Notes under the pieces: model-generated | Databases searched by the model: none | What the model was told of the DNA's origin: nothing | Seen by the model: the letters and a program-made list of their open reading frames with translations, nothing else | Made by a program: the position numbers and the translations under genes | In this document: positions 9,644-17,711 of the stretch, piece by piece | Position numbering within the stretch: position 1 is the first letter of the stretch | How the letters are laid out: every line of letters starts with the position of its first letter | Assembly: GCF_014236795.1 (NCBI RefSeq) | Contig: NZ_CP049017.1 | Coordinates: 3,698,001-3,762,000 of the forward strand | From: Xanthomonas theicola | GTDB taxonomy: Bacteria; Pseudomonadota; Gammaproteobacteria; Xanthomonadales; Xanthomonadaceae | Direction: 5' to 3' | Length of the DNA: 64,000 bases

Positions 9644-11392
9644 TCATCGCGCGCCCATCCAGGCCGGCGCCACCTCGCTCCATCGCCCCTGCGCACGCAC
9701 CCGGCCATGTTCCAGCACCACCACGCTGTCCGCGCGTTCCAGCAACGCCAGGCGATGGCCGATGACCACCACGGTCAGATCGCCATGCAGGCGCTCGATC
9801 GCCGCGCGGATGCGGTGCTCGTTGTCGTGGTCCAGCGCGCTGGTGGCTTCGTCCAGGATCAGCAGCGCCGGGCGCTGCAGCAGCGCGCGCGCCAGCGCCA
9901 GGCGCTGCCGCTCGCCGCCGGACAACTGCACGCCGCGGTCGCCGACCACGCTGTCCCAGCCCCGCGGCAGGTCATGCACGAACTGCGCGGAGGCCTGCTC
10001 CAGCGCTTCGCGCAATGCGCCATCGCCAGCCTGCGGCGAAGCCAGCAGCAGGTTGTTGCGGATGCTGTCGTTGAACAGGAACGTCTCCTGCGACACGTAG
10101 GCCACCGCCCGCCGCCAGGCACGGCGCATGCGCGCGTCCAGCGGCACCCCGTCGATCTCCAGCGCACCGCGATCGGCGCCGAGCAGGCCGCACAGCACGT
10201 CGGCCAGGGTGCTCTTGCCGGCACCGGACGCGCCGACGATCGCGGTGGTGGTGCGCACCGGCAGCGTCACCGACACCGCGTCCAGGGCCGGCGCCACGCG
10301 GCCGGCGTAACGCACCTCGACCGCGCGCAAGGCGATCGTCGCGCCCACCGCGACCGGCGCGTCGGCCTGCGCATCCGGCTCGGCCCAGGCGCGCGCCTGC
10401 GCCAGTTGCCGCTCGGCCTCGGCGAACGCCGGCATCGCATGCAGCCATTGCTGGTGTTGCTGCTGCACCGAGACGAACAGCGGCAGCAGGCGCGCGAAGA
10501 CCAGCACCAGCGCCAGCAGTTCGGCGACCGGTATCTGCCAGACCTGCAGACCCAGATACACGTAGCCCGCCAGCAGGACCGCGCCGGCGCTCTGCAACAG
10601 CGCCTTGGACAAGCTGAGCGCGGACGCGAAACGCAGCTGCTGGTCGCGCAGCGCGCCGGCAGCGCGGGCGAATCGGGCCCGGTAGCGTGCTTCGGCGCCG
10701 AGGATCTTGGCCAGGCGCAAGCCGGCCAGGCTGTCGTGCAGGCCGGCGTGCAGGCGCTGGCTGGCCTGGGTCAGCCGGCGCCCCAGGGCCAGCACGGCAC
10801 GGCGCTGGCCAAGCAGCAGCGCCAGCAGCAACGCCCCGCTCAGCGTCGCCGCCAGCGCCAGCTTCCAGGACAGCGCGAATGCCGCCAGCAGATAGATCGC
10901 CGCCGTGGCCGCGGAGGCCAGCAAGCCCAGCCCATGCCCCAAGCCGACGCCGATGCGGGCCACGTCGCCGAGCATCAGGCTGGCGTGAGCGGCGCTGCGC
11001 TGGGCGACCAGCCACCGCCACTGCGCGCCAAGCAACGCGGCGAACCCGGCCTCGCGCAAGCGCTCGGCCACGTCCTGCTGCAGCCGCGCGGCCGCGTGCT
11101 CGCGCGCATGCTGGATCGCATTGCGCAGCAGCACCAGCACGCAGAACAGCGCCAGCAGCGGCAGCGGCGACGCCGGCGGCAGCCCGAGCGCGGCGATGGC
11201 CTGGACCGCGCCGCGCGCGATCGCGCTGCCGCCAACGCCGGCATCGCCCTGCAACGCCCCCAGCAACGGCACCAGCAGCAGCACGCCGACTCCTTCGCTG
11301 GCGCCGGCCAGCAGCATCAGCAGGACCAGGCCCAGTCGGCGCGAGCGCGGCGCCCACTCCAGCAACCTGGCCAATGCGCGCCACGCCGTCAC
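9644..11392 (-). CDS. ABC transporter, fused permease and ATPase (exporter type)
   Basis: This 582-residue half-transporter has an N-terminal membrane domain with about six helices (residues 15-310) and a C-terminal ATPase. Walker A is VGASGAGKSTL (about residue 387), the ABC signature is LSGGERQRLALARALL (about 487), Walker B is ALLILDEATSALD, and VIGHRL gives the H-loop. MsbA-like half-transporters export lipids, glycans or peptides; lasso-peptide D proteins belong to this class. Its start overlaps by 4 nt the stop of a B2-type peptidase gene, which suggests the cargo may be a peptide. No C39 peptidase domain is present. Confidence 0.92.
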   Translation of the reverse strand: MTAWRALARLLEWAPRSRRLGLVLLMLLAGASEGVGVLLLVPLLGALQGDAGVGGSAIARGAVQAIAALGLPPASPLPLLALFCVLVLLRNAIQHAREHAAARLQQDVAERLREAGFAALLGAQWRWLVAQRSAAHASLMLGDVARIGVGLGHGLGLLASAATAAIYLLAAFALSWKLALAATLSGALLLALLLGQRRAVLALGRRLTQASQRLHAGLHDSLAGLRLAKILGAEARYRARFARAAGALRDQQLRFASALSLSKALLQSAGAVLLAGYVYLGLQVWQIPVAELLALVLVFARLLPLFVSVQQQHQQWLHAMPAFAEAERQLAQARAWAEPDAQADAPVAVGATIALRAVEVRYAGRVAPALDAVSVTLPVRTTTAIVGASGAGKSTLADVLCGLLGADRGALEIDGVPLDARMRRAWRRAVAYVSQETFLFNDSIRNNLLLASPQAGDGALREALEQASAQFVHDLPRGWDSVVGDRGVQLSGGERQRLALARALLQRPALLILDEATSALDHDNEHRIRAAIERLHGDLTVVVIGHRLALLERADSVVVLEHGRVRAQGRWSEVAPAWMGAR

Positions 11393-11886
11393 CGCGCCGG
11401 CCCCGCACGCGCCACGAAGCAGCCCACCTGGGCGAAGCGTTCGATGCCGCCACCGCCGGTGACGCGCAGGCTACCGGCGACCACCCAGGCATGGGCCTGC
11501 AGCTGCCGCGACGCGTCCGCGGTCCGCGCCACGCCGAAGCACAGCACATGGGCGACCCGGAACAAGCCGAGCAGGCAACACGCGGCCAGTGCCTGCACCA
11601 GGCAGTTGGACCGCCACGGCGTATGCCGTGCGGCCAGGCGCAGGGTGCGCCCGATCTGCAGCGCGCGGCGCTGCGCCCGCGCGTCCAGCGCCGGCAACGG
11701 CGGCGGCAGCGCGACCCGCCGTCCCAGCCAGGGCGCCAGGCGCCGGAAGCCCAGGCCCAGCACCGCCGCACGGGCCAGCCCCAGCACCATCCACGTCGGC
11801 AGCAGCAGGCACCGTTCGAAACGCGGCAGGCGCAGGAACGCGGCCAGCCTGTCGCGCAGGCGGCGGGACGCCGGCGTCGCGGTCAT
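11389..11886 (-). CDS. Lasso peptide biosynthesis B2-type cysteine peptidase
   Basis: This 165-residue protein starts at the ATG at 11886. The family hallmark RHTPWRSNCLVQALAA contains the putative catalytic Cys95, and LQAHAWVVAGSLRV contains His132. Both fit the transglutaminase-like B2 leader peptidase of lasso-peptide systems. The Asp of the triad seen in McjB has no obvious counterpart here, since the position about 12 residues after the His is Gly/Thr. The gene overlaps the ABC exporter by 4 nt, the usual B-D pairing. No precursor gene or PqqD-like B1 gene is visible beside it. It may serve the precursor system at 28.8-37.8 kb in trans, or an unidentified peptide. Confidence 0.8.
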   Translation of the reverse strand: MTATPASRRLRDRLAAFLRLPRFERCLLLPTWMVLGLARAAVLGLGFRRLAPWLGRRVALPPPLPALDARAQRRALQIGRTLRLAARHTPWRSNCLVQALAACCLLGLFRVAHVLCFGVARTADASRQLQAHAWVVAGSLRVTGGGGIERFAQVGCFVARAGPAR

Positions 11887-12322
11887 GCGCGCCGCCGCGG
11901 CGGACCGGGGGCGACGGCACGGATCGCGTGCATGCTCGGCGCCTTGCCCGTCCCGCGGATGCGCCGCGGCAGGGACACGCACAAACGCTGGACCGACGGC
12001 ACAACACGCATTGCGTGGACACCTATCCAAGTGAGGTGGCGACAGCCCGGGCGCCGCGCCGGCCAGCGCCGCCGCCGGACGCGGCGGCATTGGCTGCTGC
12101 GCTGGCCGCGGCGCGACCGGGAGCGCCCGCTAGCCTAGCAAACACCCGCCCGCACCGGTTGCGCCACGCCGCCGCGCCGCCGCCGTCCTGCCTCTGCGAA
12201 GCGGGCCGCGCCGGCATGGCTGGGTTAAGCTTTTCCCGAGTCCCGAGTCCCGAGTCCCGAGTCCCGAGTCCCGAGTCCCGCTGCCTCTGCGAAGCAGGCC
12301 GCGCCCGCATGGCTGGCCCCTG
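11887..12322. other. Intergenic stretch with repeat array, no gene recognised
   Basis: These 436 bases separate the B2 peptidase start from the small gene ending at 12323. Open frames run through the region but their composition is shadow-like and none has a recognisable product. I specifically looked for a lasso precursor upstream of the B2 gene on the minus strand and found none with a Thr-x leader end plus an Asp/Glu ring residue. The right half holds the 36-bp direct repeats and heptamer array annotated separately. Confidence 0.6.
12188..12316. repeat. Pair of 36-bp direct repeats flanking a CCCGAGT heptamer array
   Basis: Copy 1 is at 12188-12223 and copy 2 at 12281-12316. Both begin CTGCCTCTGCGAAG and end GCATGGCTGG, with two mismatches. 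Between them, 12235-12280 holds six perfect CCCGAGT heptamers plus a partial unit. Similar heptamers recur at 13507-13606, 53794-53821 and 53916-53932. Confidence 0.9.
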
Positions 12323-12541
12323 CTACAGGCGGCTGACGCTGCGGATCCGGATGTCGTCGCTGTCCACGCCGTGCCGCTGCGCCGCCTGCATGCGCAGTTG
12401 CCGCAGCAACGACTGCGGATCCAGCGGCAGGTCTTCGTCCCAGCTGTGCGCCAGCGTGCCCCAGGCCACGCGCTGGCCGTAGCTGTAGGCGTCGTAGTCG
12501 GCCAGGTAGTGGCGCGCGCGCTCAGGTGCCGACGTGGACAT
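12323..12541 (-). CDS. Small conserved-looking protein of unknown function
   Basis: 72 residues from the ATG at 12541, overlapping the stop of the upstream dehydroquinase-like gene by 20 nt. The protein is charged and aromatic in its middle (HYLADYDAYSYGQRVAWGT) and ends in DSDDIRIRSVSRL. It has no signal peptide or membrane segment. Codon third positions are GC-biased in this frame, which supports coding. I do not recognise a family. Its overlap with the preceding gene suggests it functions together with the tandem dehydroquinase-like proteins. Confidence 0.55.
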   Translation of the reverse strand: MSTSAPERARHYLADYDAYSYGQRVAWGTLAHSWDEDLPLDPQSLLRQLRMQAAQRHGVDSDDIRIRSVSRL

Positions 12542-12971
12542 CGCCTTCGTAGCCGTTGCAGCCCAGGTGTTCCAGCGCGATCGACAGCGCCAGCGCATAG
12601 CTCTGCGCGCAGTAGCCGCCGACCTGTCCCACGCGCTGCCGCGAAACCGCGCACAGGCAGGGTTCGCGCTGGTCGCAGGCATCGTCGTGCACTTCCACGT
12701 ACGGCCGGTCCAGGTGTGCGACCGCAGCGGCGGTGGCGGCGCTGTCCGAGCAGGCGCCCGGATCCAGCAGCAGCATCTCCACGCGCGCCGCGTCGACCTG
12801 CGCCAGCGCCAGCAGCAGTTCGGCCTCACTGGCGCAGCCGCGCACCGCCAGGGTCTTGCCGGCGCGGCCGGCGTGCGCGAGCAATTGAGCCATCACCCGC
12901 GGCGCGATGCGCGCGGGGCGGCCGCGATGGCCGGCCACGCAGTCCGGGCCGCGGAGCAACAGGATCGACAT
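12522..12971 (-). CDS. Degenerate type II 3-dehydroquinase (AroQ)-like protein, copy 2
   Basis: 149 residues, starting MSILLLRGPD. The fold-level signature of AroQ is visible: the first strand, LLLDPGA in place of the usual IINPGAYTH, and YVEVHDD in place of VEVHLSN. The NLNLLG..EP..YG loop that carries the catalytic Tyr and Arg in real dehydroquinases is replaced by CVAGHRGRP. The SVALRDAL region is replaced by an Ala-rich helix. The His of VEVH is kept. The protein probably does not dehydrate 3-dehydroquinate; it may have been recruited for another ligand. It lies 10 nt downstream of a sister copy. Confidence 0.6.
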   Translation of the reverse strand: MSILLLRGPDCVAGHRGRPARIAPRVMAQLLAHAGRAGKTLAVRGCASEAELLLALAQVDAARVEMLLLDPGACSDSAATAAAVAHLDRPYVEVHDDACDQREPCLCAVSRQRVGQVGGYCAQSYALALSIALEHLGCNGYEGDVHVGT

Positions 12972-12981
12972 GGCGGCGCCC

Positions 12982-13404
12982 TCAGCCGGCCGCCGCCGCA
13001 GGCGCGCCCAGGCGGCGCGCGGCCACCCCCAGCGCGATCGCGTAGCCGTCGGCGAGCGCGCCGTTGGCGATCACCGTCAGCAGCGGTGCGTGACGCGGAT
13101 GCAGCAGTGGCTCCAGCGCCTGCGCGCTGGCGTCGTGCACCTCGATGTAGGGGTGGCCCAGGGCGTCGAGCGCCTCGCGCAGCTGCGCGCCCTGCTCGGC
13201 CAGGTCCGCGGCCGGCAGCTCGCCGGAATCCAGCAGCACCAGTTCGGTCTCGTCGTGCGCGCCCTGCTGCAGCCGCGCCACGATCTGCGCCGCATCGGCG
13301 CAGGCCACCGGCACCACGCGGGCGCCGGACGCGCCGGCCAGCCGCCGGGCCACGGCAATGGCCGGCGCACCGCGGTGCGGACCTTGGATCAACAGAATCG
13401 ACAT
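12982..13404 (-). CDS. Degenerate type II 3-dehydroquinase (AroQ)-like protein, copy 1
   Basis: 140 residues from the ATG at 13404 (MSILLIQGP; an ATG three codons earlier at 13413 is also possible). MSILLIQGP closely matches the AroQ N-terminus, and YIEVHDASAQALEP sits where VEVHLSN...RE occurs in the enzyme. The catalytic loop (NLN...YG) is missing and LLDSGELPAADLA replaces INPGAYTHTS. The two tandem copies share the same losses, so these predate duplication or are functional. I infer a non-dehydroquinase role. Transcribed with copy 2 and the 72-residue protein, upstream of the polymer cluster. Confidence 0.6.
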   Translation of the reverse strand: MSILLIQGPHRGAPAIAVARRLAGASGARVVPVACADAAQIVARLQQGAHDETELVLLDSGELPAADLAEQGAQLREALDALGHPYIEVHDASAQALEPLLHPRHAPLLTVIANGALADGYAIALGVAARRLGAPAAAAG

Positions 13405-13506
13405 GGAACACATCCAACGGAAAGGACGCCGCAGACTCTAGGCGTGGGGTGCGTAAGCGCGCTATTCGTTGAGGTGCCTGCGGCGTAAAGCTTGCGTAAG
13501 CGTTGC

Positions 13507-13606
13507 GGGACTCGGGACCGGGGACTCGGGACTCGAAGAAAGGAAGGTCGGTAAAGCGTCAGGTCGCGCCGCTGCGCTTTTCCGAGTCCCCAGTCCCCAT
13601 TCCCGA
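13507..13606. repeat. Heptamer repeats in opposed orientation (GGGACTC and GAGTCCC)
   Basis: 13507-13534 carries four GGGACTC-like heptamers, and 13582-13606 carries the complementary GAGTCCC-type units. They lie between the divergent dehydroquinase-like gene and the permease gene and could pair as an imperfect stem. The same unit family occurs at 12235-12280. Confidence 0.8.
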
Positions 13607-13677
13607 ACCGTGCGACAGCCGCCCGCTTCTGCGATCATTGCCGGTTTCCCGCTGCCGTCGCCGTCAGGAACGATGCC

Positions 13678-15270
13678 ATGACCCAAACCGCCCTGCGCCG
13701 CGATGTCGGCCCGTTCGCCCTGATGCTGACCGGCCTGGGCTCGATCATCGGCTCCGGCTGGCTGTTCGGCGCCTGGCGCGCCGCCGGGCTGGCCGGCCCG
13801 GGGGCGATCTGGGCGTGGCTGCTGGGCGCGGCGATCGTCACCACCATCGCCCTGGCCTATGCCGAACTGGGCGCGATGTTCCCCGAGTCCGGCGGCATGG
13901 TCCGCTACAGCCACTACTCGCACGGTTCGCTGGTCGGCTTCATCGCCGGCTGGGCCAACTGGATCGCGATCGTGTCGGTGATCCCGATCGAAGCCGAGGC
14001 CTCGGTGCAGTACATGGCCTCCTGGCCGTGGCGATGGGCGCAGGATCTGTACGTGCAGCAGCCCGGCGGCGGCGGCGAACTGTCGGTGCCCGGCCTGTCC
14101 ATCGCCGCGGTGCTGGTGCTGGTGTATTTCCTGCTGAACTTCTGGAGCGTGAAGCTGTTCGCCCGCTCCAACAGCCTGATCACCGTGTTCAAGCTGGTGG
14201 TGCCGGCGCTGACCGGCATCGCGCTGGTCGCCAGCGGCTTCCACAGCGAGAACTTCAGCGTCGGCCTGCACGGCGGCGCGCATACGCTCGATTTCGCCGC
14301 GGTGCTGACCGCGGTGGCCACCGCCGGCATCGTGTTCAGCTTCAACGGTTTCCAGAGCCCGGTGAACCTAGCCGGCGAGGCGCGCGATCCGGGGCGCAGC
14401 ATTCCGTTCGCGGTGCTCGGTTCGATCGCGCTGGCCACGGTGATCTACCTGATCCTGCAGGTGGCCTACATCGGCGCGGTGCCGCCGGAGCTGCTGGCCA
14501 AGGCCGGCTGGCACGGCATCGATTTCCGCTCGCCGTTCGCGCAGCTGGCGATCATCGTCAACCTGCACTGGCTGGCGATGCTGCTGTACGTGGACGCCTT
14601 CGTCAGCCCCAGCGGCACCGGCATCACCTACACCGCCACCACCGCGCGGATGATCTACGGCATGGAGCGCAACGGCACCCTGCCGGCGGTGCTGGGCAAG
14701 CTGCATCCGCACTGGGGCGTGCCGCGCCCGGCGATGTTCTTCAACCTGGCGGTGTCCTACCTGTTCCTGTTCTTCTTCCGCGGCTGGGGCACGCTGGCGG
14801 CGGTGATCTCGGTGGCCACGATCATCTCCTACCTGACCGGCCCGATCAGCGCGATGGCGCTGCGCCGCCACGCGCCGGAGACGCACCGCCCGCTGCGCAT
14901 CGTCGGCCTGCCGGTGCTGGCCGCCGTCGCCTTCGTGCTGGCCACCGAGCTGCTGTACTGGGCGCGCTGGCCGCTGACCGGCGAGGTCATCGTGCTGATG
15001 CTGGTGGCGCTGCCGGTGTACGCCTACTACCAGCACCGCCAGGGCTGGCAGGATGTCGGCCGGCACCTGCGCGGCGCCAGCTGGCTGATCGCCTACCTGC
15101 CGACCATCGCGCTGCTGTCGTGGGCCGGCAGCACCACCTTCGGCGGGCATGGCTACCTGTCCTACGGACCGGACCTGGTCGTCGTCGCCGTGGTCGCGCT
15201 GGGCTTCTATTTCTGGGGCGTGCGCGCCGGCTGGCGCACGCCGTCGCTGCAGCAGGCCAGCGCCGGCTGA
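13678..15270 (+). CDS. APC-family amino acid permease
   Basis: 530 residues with about 12 membrane segments. The first helix carries the substrate-binding glycine motif GLGSIIGSGWLFG, characteristic of the amino acid-polyamine-organocation superfamily. Later features are FSFNGFQSPVNLAGEARDPGRSIP, the helix 6 and loop motif of these transporters, and TYTATTARMIYGMERNGTLP. It would import amino acids or related amines by proton symport. The specificity cannot be read. It stands alone, divergent from the dehydroquinase-like pair, with heptamer repeats in the space between. Confidence 0.9.
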   Translation: MTQTALRRDVGPFALMLTGLGSIIGSGWLFGAWRAAGLAGPGAIWAWLLGAAIVTTIALAYAELGAMFPESGGMVRYSHYSHGSLVGFIAGWANWIAIVSVIPIEAEASVQYMASWPWRWAQDLYVQQPGGGGELSVPGLSIAAVLVLVYFLLNFWSVKLFARSNSLITVFKLVVPALTGIALVASGFHSENFSVGLHGGAHTLDFAAVLTAVATAGIVFSFNGFQSPVNLAGEARDPGRSIPFAVLGSIALATVIYLILQVAYIGAVPPELLAKAGWHGIDFRSPFAQLAIIVNLHWLAMLLYVDAFVSPSGTGITYTATTARMIYGMERNGTLPAVLGKLHPHWGVPRPAMFFNLAVSYLFLFFFRGWGTLAAVISVATIISYLTGPISAMALRRHAPETHRPLRIVGLPVLAAVAFVLATELLYWARWPLTGEVIVLMLVALPVYAYYQHRQGWQDVGRHLRGASWLIAYLPTIALLSWAGSTTFGGHGYLSYGPDLVVVAVVALGFYFWGVRAGWRTPSLQQASAG

Positions 15271-15284
15271 GGCGCCGCGCCGGC

Positions 15285-15815
15285 TCAGCCGCCGCGCAAC
15301 GCCTGCAGCAGGCGCGAGACCAGGAGGCTGCCGACGAAGCCGGCCAGCGCGCACAAGGCCAGCGCAATGGCGACCTGGTGGGCCGGTGCCGGCACCCTGC
15401 TCAGCAGGGCGATGGCCGCGCCGACGCAGACCGCCGACAGCAGCGCGGCGGCAAGGCCCAGGCGCAGATGCGCGCGCCAGCCGCGCAGGCGCGGCCAGCA
15501 GCGCGCGGCCAGCAGGCCGGTCAGCAACGCCGGTAGCGCGCCGAACGCATAGGAAAACAGCGCCATCATCAGCGCCAGCAGCAGGGCGTTGACGGAGAGG
15601 CCGTCCCCGGACCACACGATGGCCACCGGCACGCCGACCACCAGCGTGCCCAGCGGCGGGCCAGCGATCGGAAACGCCAGCACCACCCCGCTGTAGACCA
15701 GCCAGCGCGGCAACGGATCGACGGCCTGGTCCGGCGCAAGCCCGGCGAGGCGGTCCCGCTCTCCGGCCGGGACCGCCCGCGGCTCGGCCGCAGGCACCGA
15801 CACCTGGGGGTTCAC
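15285..15815 (-). CDS. Small multi-helix membrane protein of unknown function
   Basis: 176 residues from a GTG at 15815 that overlaps the M28 peptidase stop (GTGA). A soluble head of about 35 residues is followed by four or five hydrophobic segments, including WLVYSGVVLAFPIAGPPLG and LAAALLSAVCVGAAIALL. No family is recognised. The overlap suggests co-translation with the peptidase. It converges with the permease gene, with 14 nt between the stops. Confidence 0.7.
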   Translation of the reverse strand: MNPQVSVPAAEPRAVPAGERDRLAGLAPDQAVDPLPRWLVYSGVVLAFPIAGPPLGTLVVGVPVAIVWSGDGLSVNALLLALMMALFSYAFGALPALLTGLLAARCWPRLRGWRAHLRLGLAAALLSAVCVGAAIALLSRVPAPAHQVAIALALCALAGFVGSLLVSRLLQALRGG

Positions 15816-17485
15816 CACGCCGGGGCGTCGGACTGCCGCTGCGCCGCGCTGGCGTCGCGGGTGGCGCGAAACTCCGAATCGCCGCTCCAGTTCGGCCATT
15901 GCGGCGAGTTGGCCAGCTCCGCGCCCAGCGTGTACAGCACCTGCAGGTCGCGCGCGGCGCCGGCGAAGGTCCAGCTCTGCAGCCATTCGTCGCCGGGCTG
16001 GTGGTAGCGCTTGGCCGTGTAGTCGTCGGCGGCCGCCTTGCCGGCCTTGATCCCGCCGTCCACCCAGTCCTGCCCAGCCGAGAACGACAGCGCCGGCACG
16101 CCACGCTTGGCGAAGGAGAAGTGGTCGGAACGGAAGAAATAGCCGGCCTCCGGCTTCGGGTCCGGCGTGTAGCGCAGGTCCCAGCGCTTGGCGAGCGTCT
16201 TCAGGTCCTCGAGCAGGTCCAGTTTGGCGGTGCCGTAGATGCCGAAATCGCGCGACGGGCCGAACGGGTTCATGCCGTCCATGTTGATCACCGCCACCGT
16301 GCGCGCCAGCGGATACAGCGGCTTGGACGCGTAGTACTCCGAGCCGAGCAGGCCCTTCTCCTCGGCGGTGACCGCCAGGAACACCACCGAGCGCTGCGGC
16401 GCCGGCCCCTTGGCGAACACCCGGCCCAGTTCCAGCAGCGCGGCGGTGCCGCTGGCGTTGTCCAGCGCGCCGTTGAAGATGCGGTCGCCGTTGGCGCCCG
16501 CCGCGCCGGCGCCGATGTGATCCCAGTGCGCGGTGTAAATCACGCTGTCGTCTGGATGCGTGCTGCCGGGCAGCCGCGCGACCACGTTGTGCGAGGTGAT
16601 GACCTGCGACTTCACCGCATAGTCGGCGTACAGCCGTTCGCCCTTCAGCTCCACCGGCTTGAACTGGCGCGTTTGCGCCTGCTTCTTCAATGCCTCGAAA
16701 TCCAGCCCGGCGCGCTTGAACAGATCCACCGCCAGAGCGCGCTGGATCCAGCCTTCCAGCGCCGGATGCGCGGCCTTGGGAGCGTCGCGGACCACGTCGA
16801 ACATGCTGCTGGTGTTGGAGCTGGCGACCGTGACCCAGCCGTAGGAGGCCGGTGCGCTCTCGTGCACGATCAGCACGCCGGCCGCGCCCTGGCGCGCGCC
16901 CTGTTCGTACTTGTAGGTCCAGCGGCCGTAGTAGGTCATGCCCTTGCCGTCGAACGCACCCTTGCCGGTCTCGAAGTCCGGGTCGTTGATCAGCACCACC
17001 GCGATCTTGCCCGTCAGGTCCACGCCCTTGAAGTCGTCCCAGTCGCGCTCCGGCGCCTTCACCCCGTAGCCGACGAACACCAGCGGCGCGCCGTCGATGG
17101 CGACCTGCGCACTGCCGTCGAGCGCGGCGCGCAGCGCGATCTGCCGGCCCTGGATCAGCGCCCGGCGCTGGCCGCCGGCCGCGATCGCCACCTGCGGGGT
17201 GCCGACGATGTCGGCGCGGCGCAGCGGCACCGCCTGCGTCCACAGGCGCTTGCCGTCGCGCAGGTCGCCGCCGGGTTGCAAGCCCGCGGCCTGGAACTGC
17301 GCACTCAGGTAGGCCACGGTCTTGTTCTCGCCCGGCGTGGCCGGCGCGCGGCCTTCGTAGGCGTCGGACGCCAGCGTCTTGACGTCGGCGGAAATGCGCT
17401 GCGTGTCGAAGTGCGGCGCGGCCGGCGCCGCCATCGCACCGCTCGATACCGCCAACGCCAGCATGCTCACGATCGGTCGCCTCAC
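15812..17485 (-). CDS. Secreted M28-family metallopeptidase
   Basis: 557 residues from a GTG at 17485 preceded by a GAGGGG ribosome site. A signal peptide is clear (VRRPIVSMLALAVSSGAMAA). A PA-domain region lies in the first half (VAIDGAPLVFVGYGVKAPE). The M28 zinc site follows: VIYTAHWDHIG gives the H.D ligands, NGALDNASGTAAL the bridging Asp, TAEEKGLLGSEYY the catalytic and ligand Glu residues, and RSDHFSFAKRGVPAL a late His. Such enzymes are exported zinc aminopeptidases. It is followed by the small membrane protein gene. Likely roles are peptide scavenging in the periplasm or outside the cell. Confidence 0.92.
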   Translation of the reverse strand: MRRPIVSMLALAVSSGAMAAPAAPHFDTQRISADVKTLASDAYEGRAPATPGENKTVAYLSAQFQAAGLQPGGDLRDGKRLWTQAVPLRRADIVGTPQVAIAAGGQRRALIQGRQIALRAALDGSAQVAIDGAPLVFVGYGVKAPERDWDDFKGVDLTGKIAVVLINDPDFETGKGAFDGKGMTYYGRWTYKYEQGARQGAAGVLIVHESAPASYGWVTVASSNTSSMFDVVRDAPKAAHPALEGWIQRALAVDLFKRAGLDFEALKKQAQTRQFKPVELKGERLYADYAVKSQVITSHNVVARLPGSTHPDDSVIYTAHWDHIGAGAAGANGDRIFNGALDNASGTAALLELGRVFAKGPAPQRSVVFLAVTAEEKGLLGSEYYASKPLYPLARTVAVINMDGMNPFGPSRDFGIYGTAKLDLLEDLKTLAKRWDLRYTPDPKPEAGYFFRSDHFSFAKRGVPALSFSAGQDWVDGGIKAGKAAADDYTAKRYHQPGDEWLQSWTFAGAARDLQVLYTLGAELANSPQWPNWSGDSEFRATRDASAAQRQSDAPAW

Positions 17486-17711
17486 GCTTGCCCCTCGGTT
17501 GATGTGCCGCCTGCGAGTGTAGCGGGCGCGGCGCCGGCATGCCACGCGTGCCGGGCGCCGCGCAGCACCCGTAGACAATGCGTCCTTCTGCGCCGCCAGT
17601 CACGACGCCGGCCACGACCGCTCTCGATGATGGCGGCCCTGCGCAGCACGGGCGCTCGCAATCTTGGCCGATCCCGCCTGGACCGGCCGCTTTCGGAGAA
17701 CAACAGAACCA

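Noticed and set aside
11471..12022. A Cys-rich short peptide start (MSTQCVLCRRSSVCACPC) upstream of the B2 gene as precursor
   Set aside because: The frame runs on through the B2 gene antiphase, has no leader motif and no ribosome site, and its composition is shadow-like.
12188..12316. CRISPR array
   Set aside because: The 7-bp units are contiguous without spacers and there are only two 36-bp copies; no cas gene is nearby.
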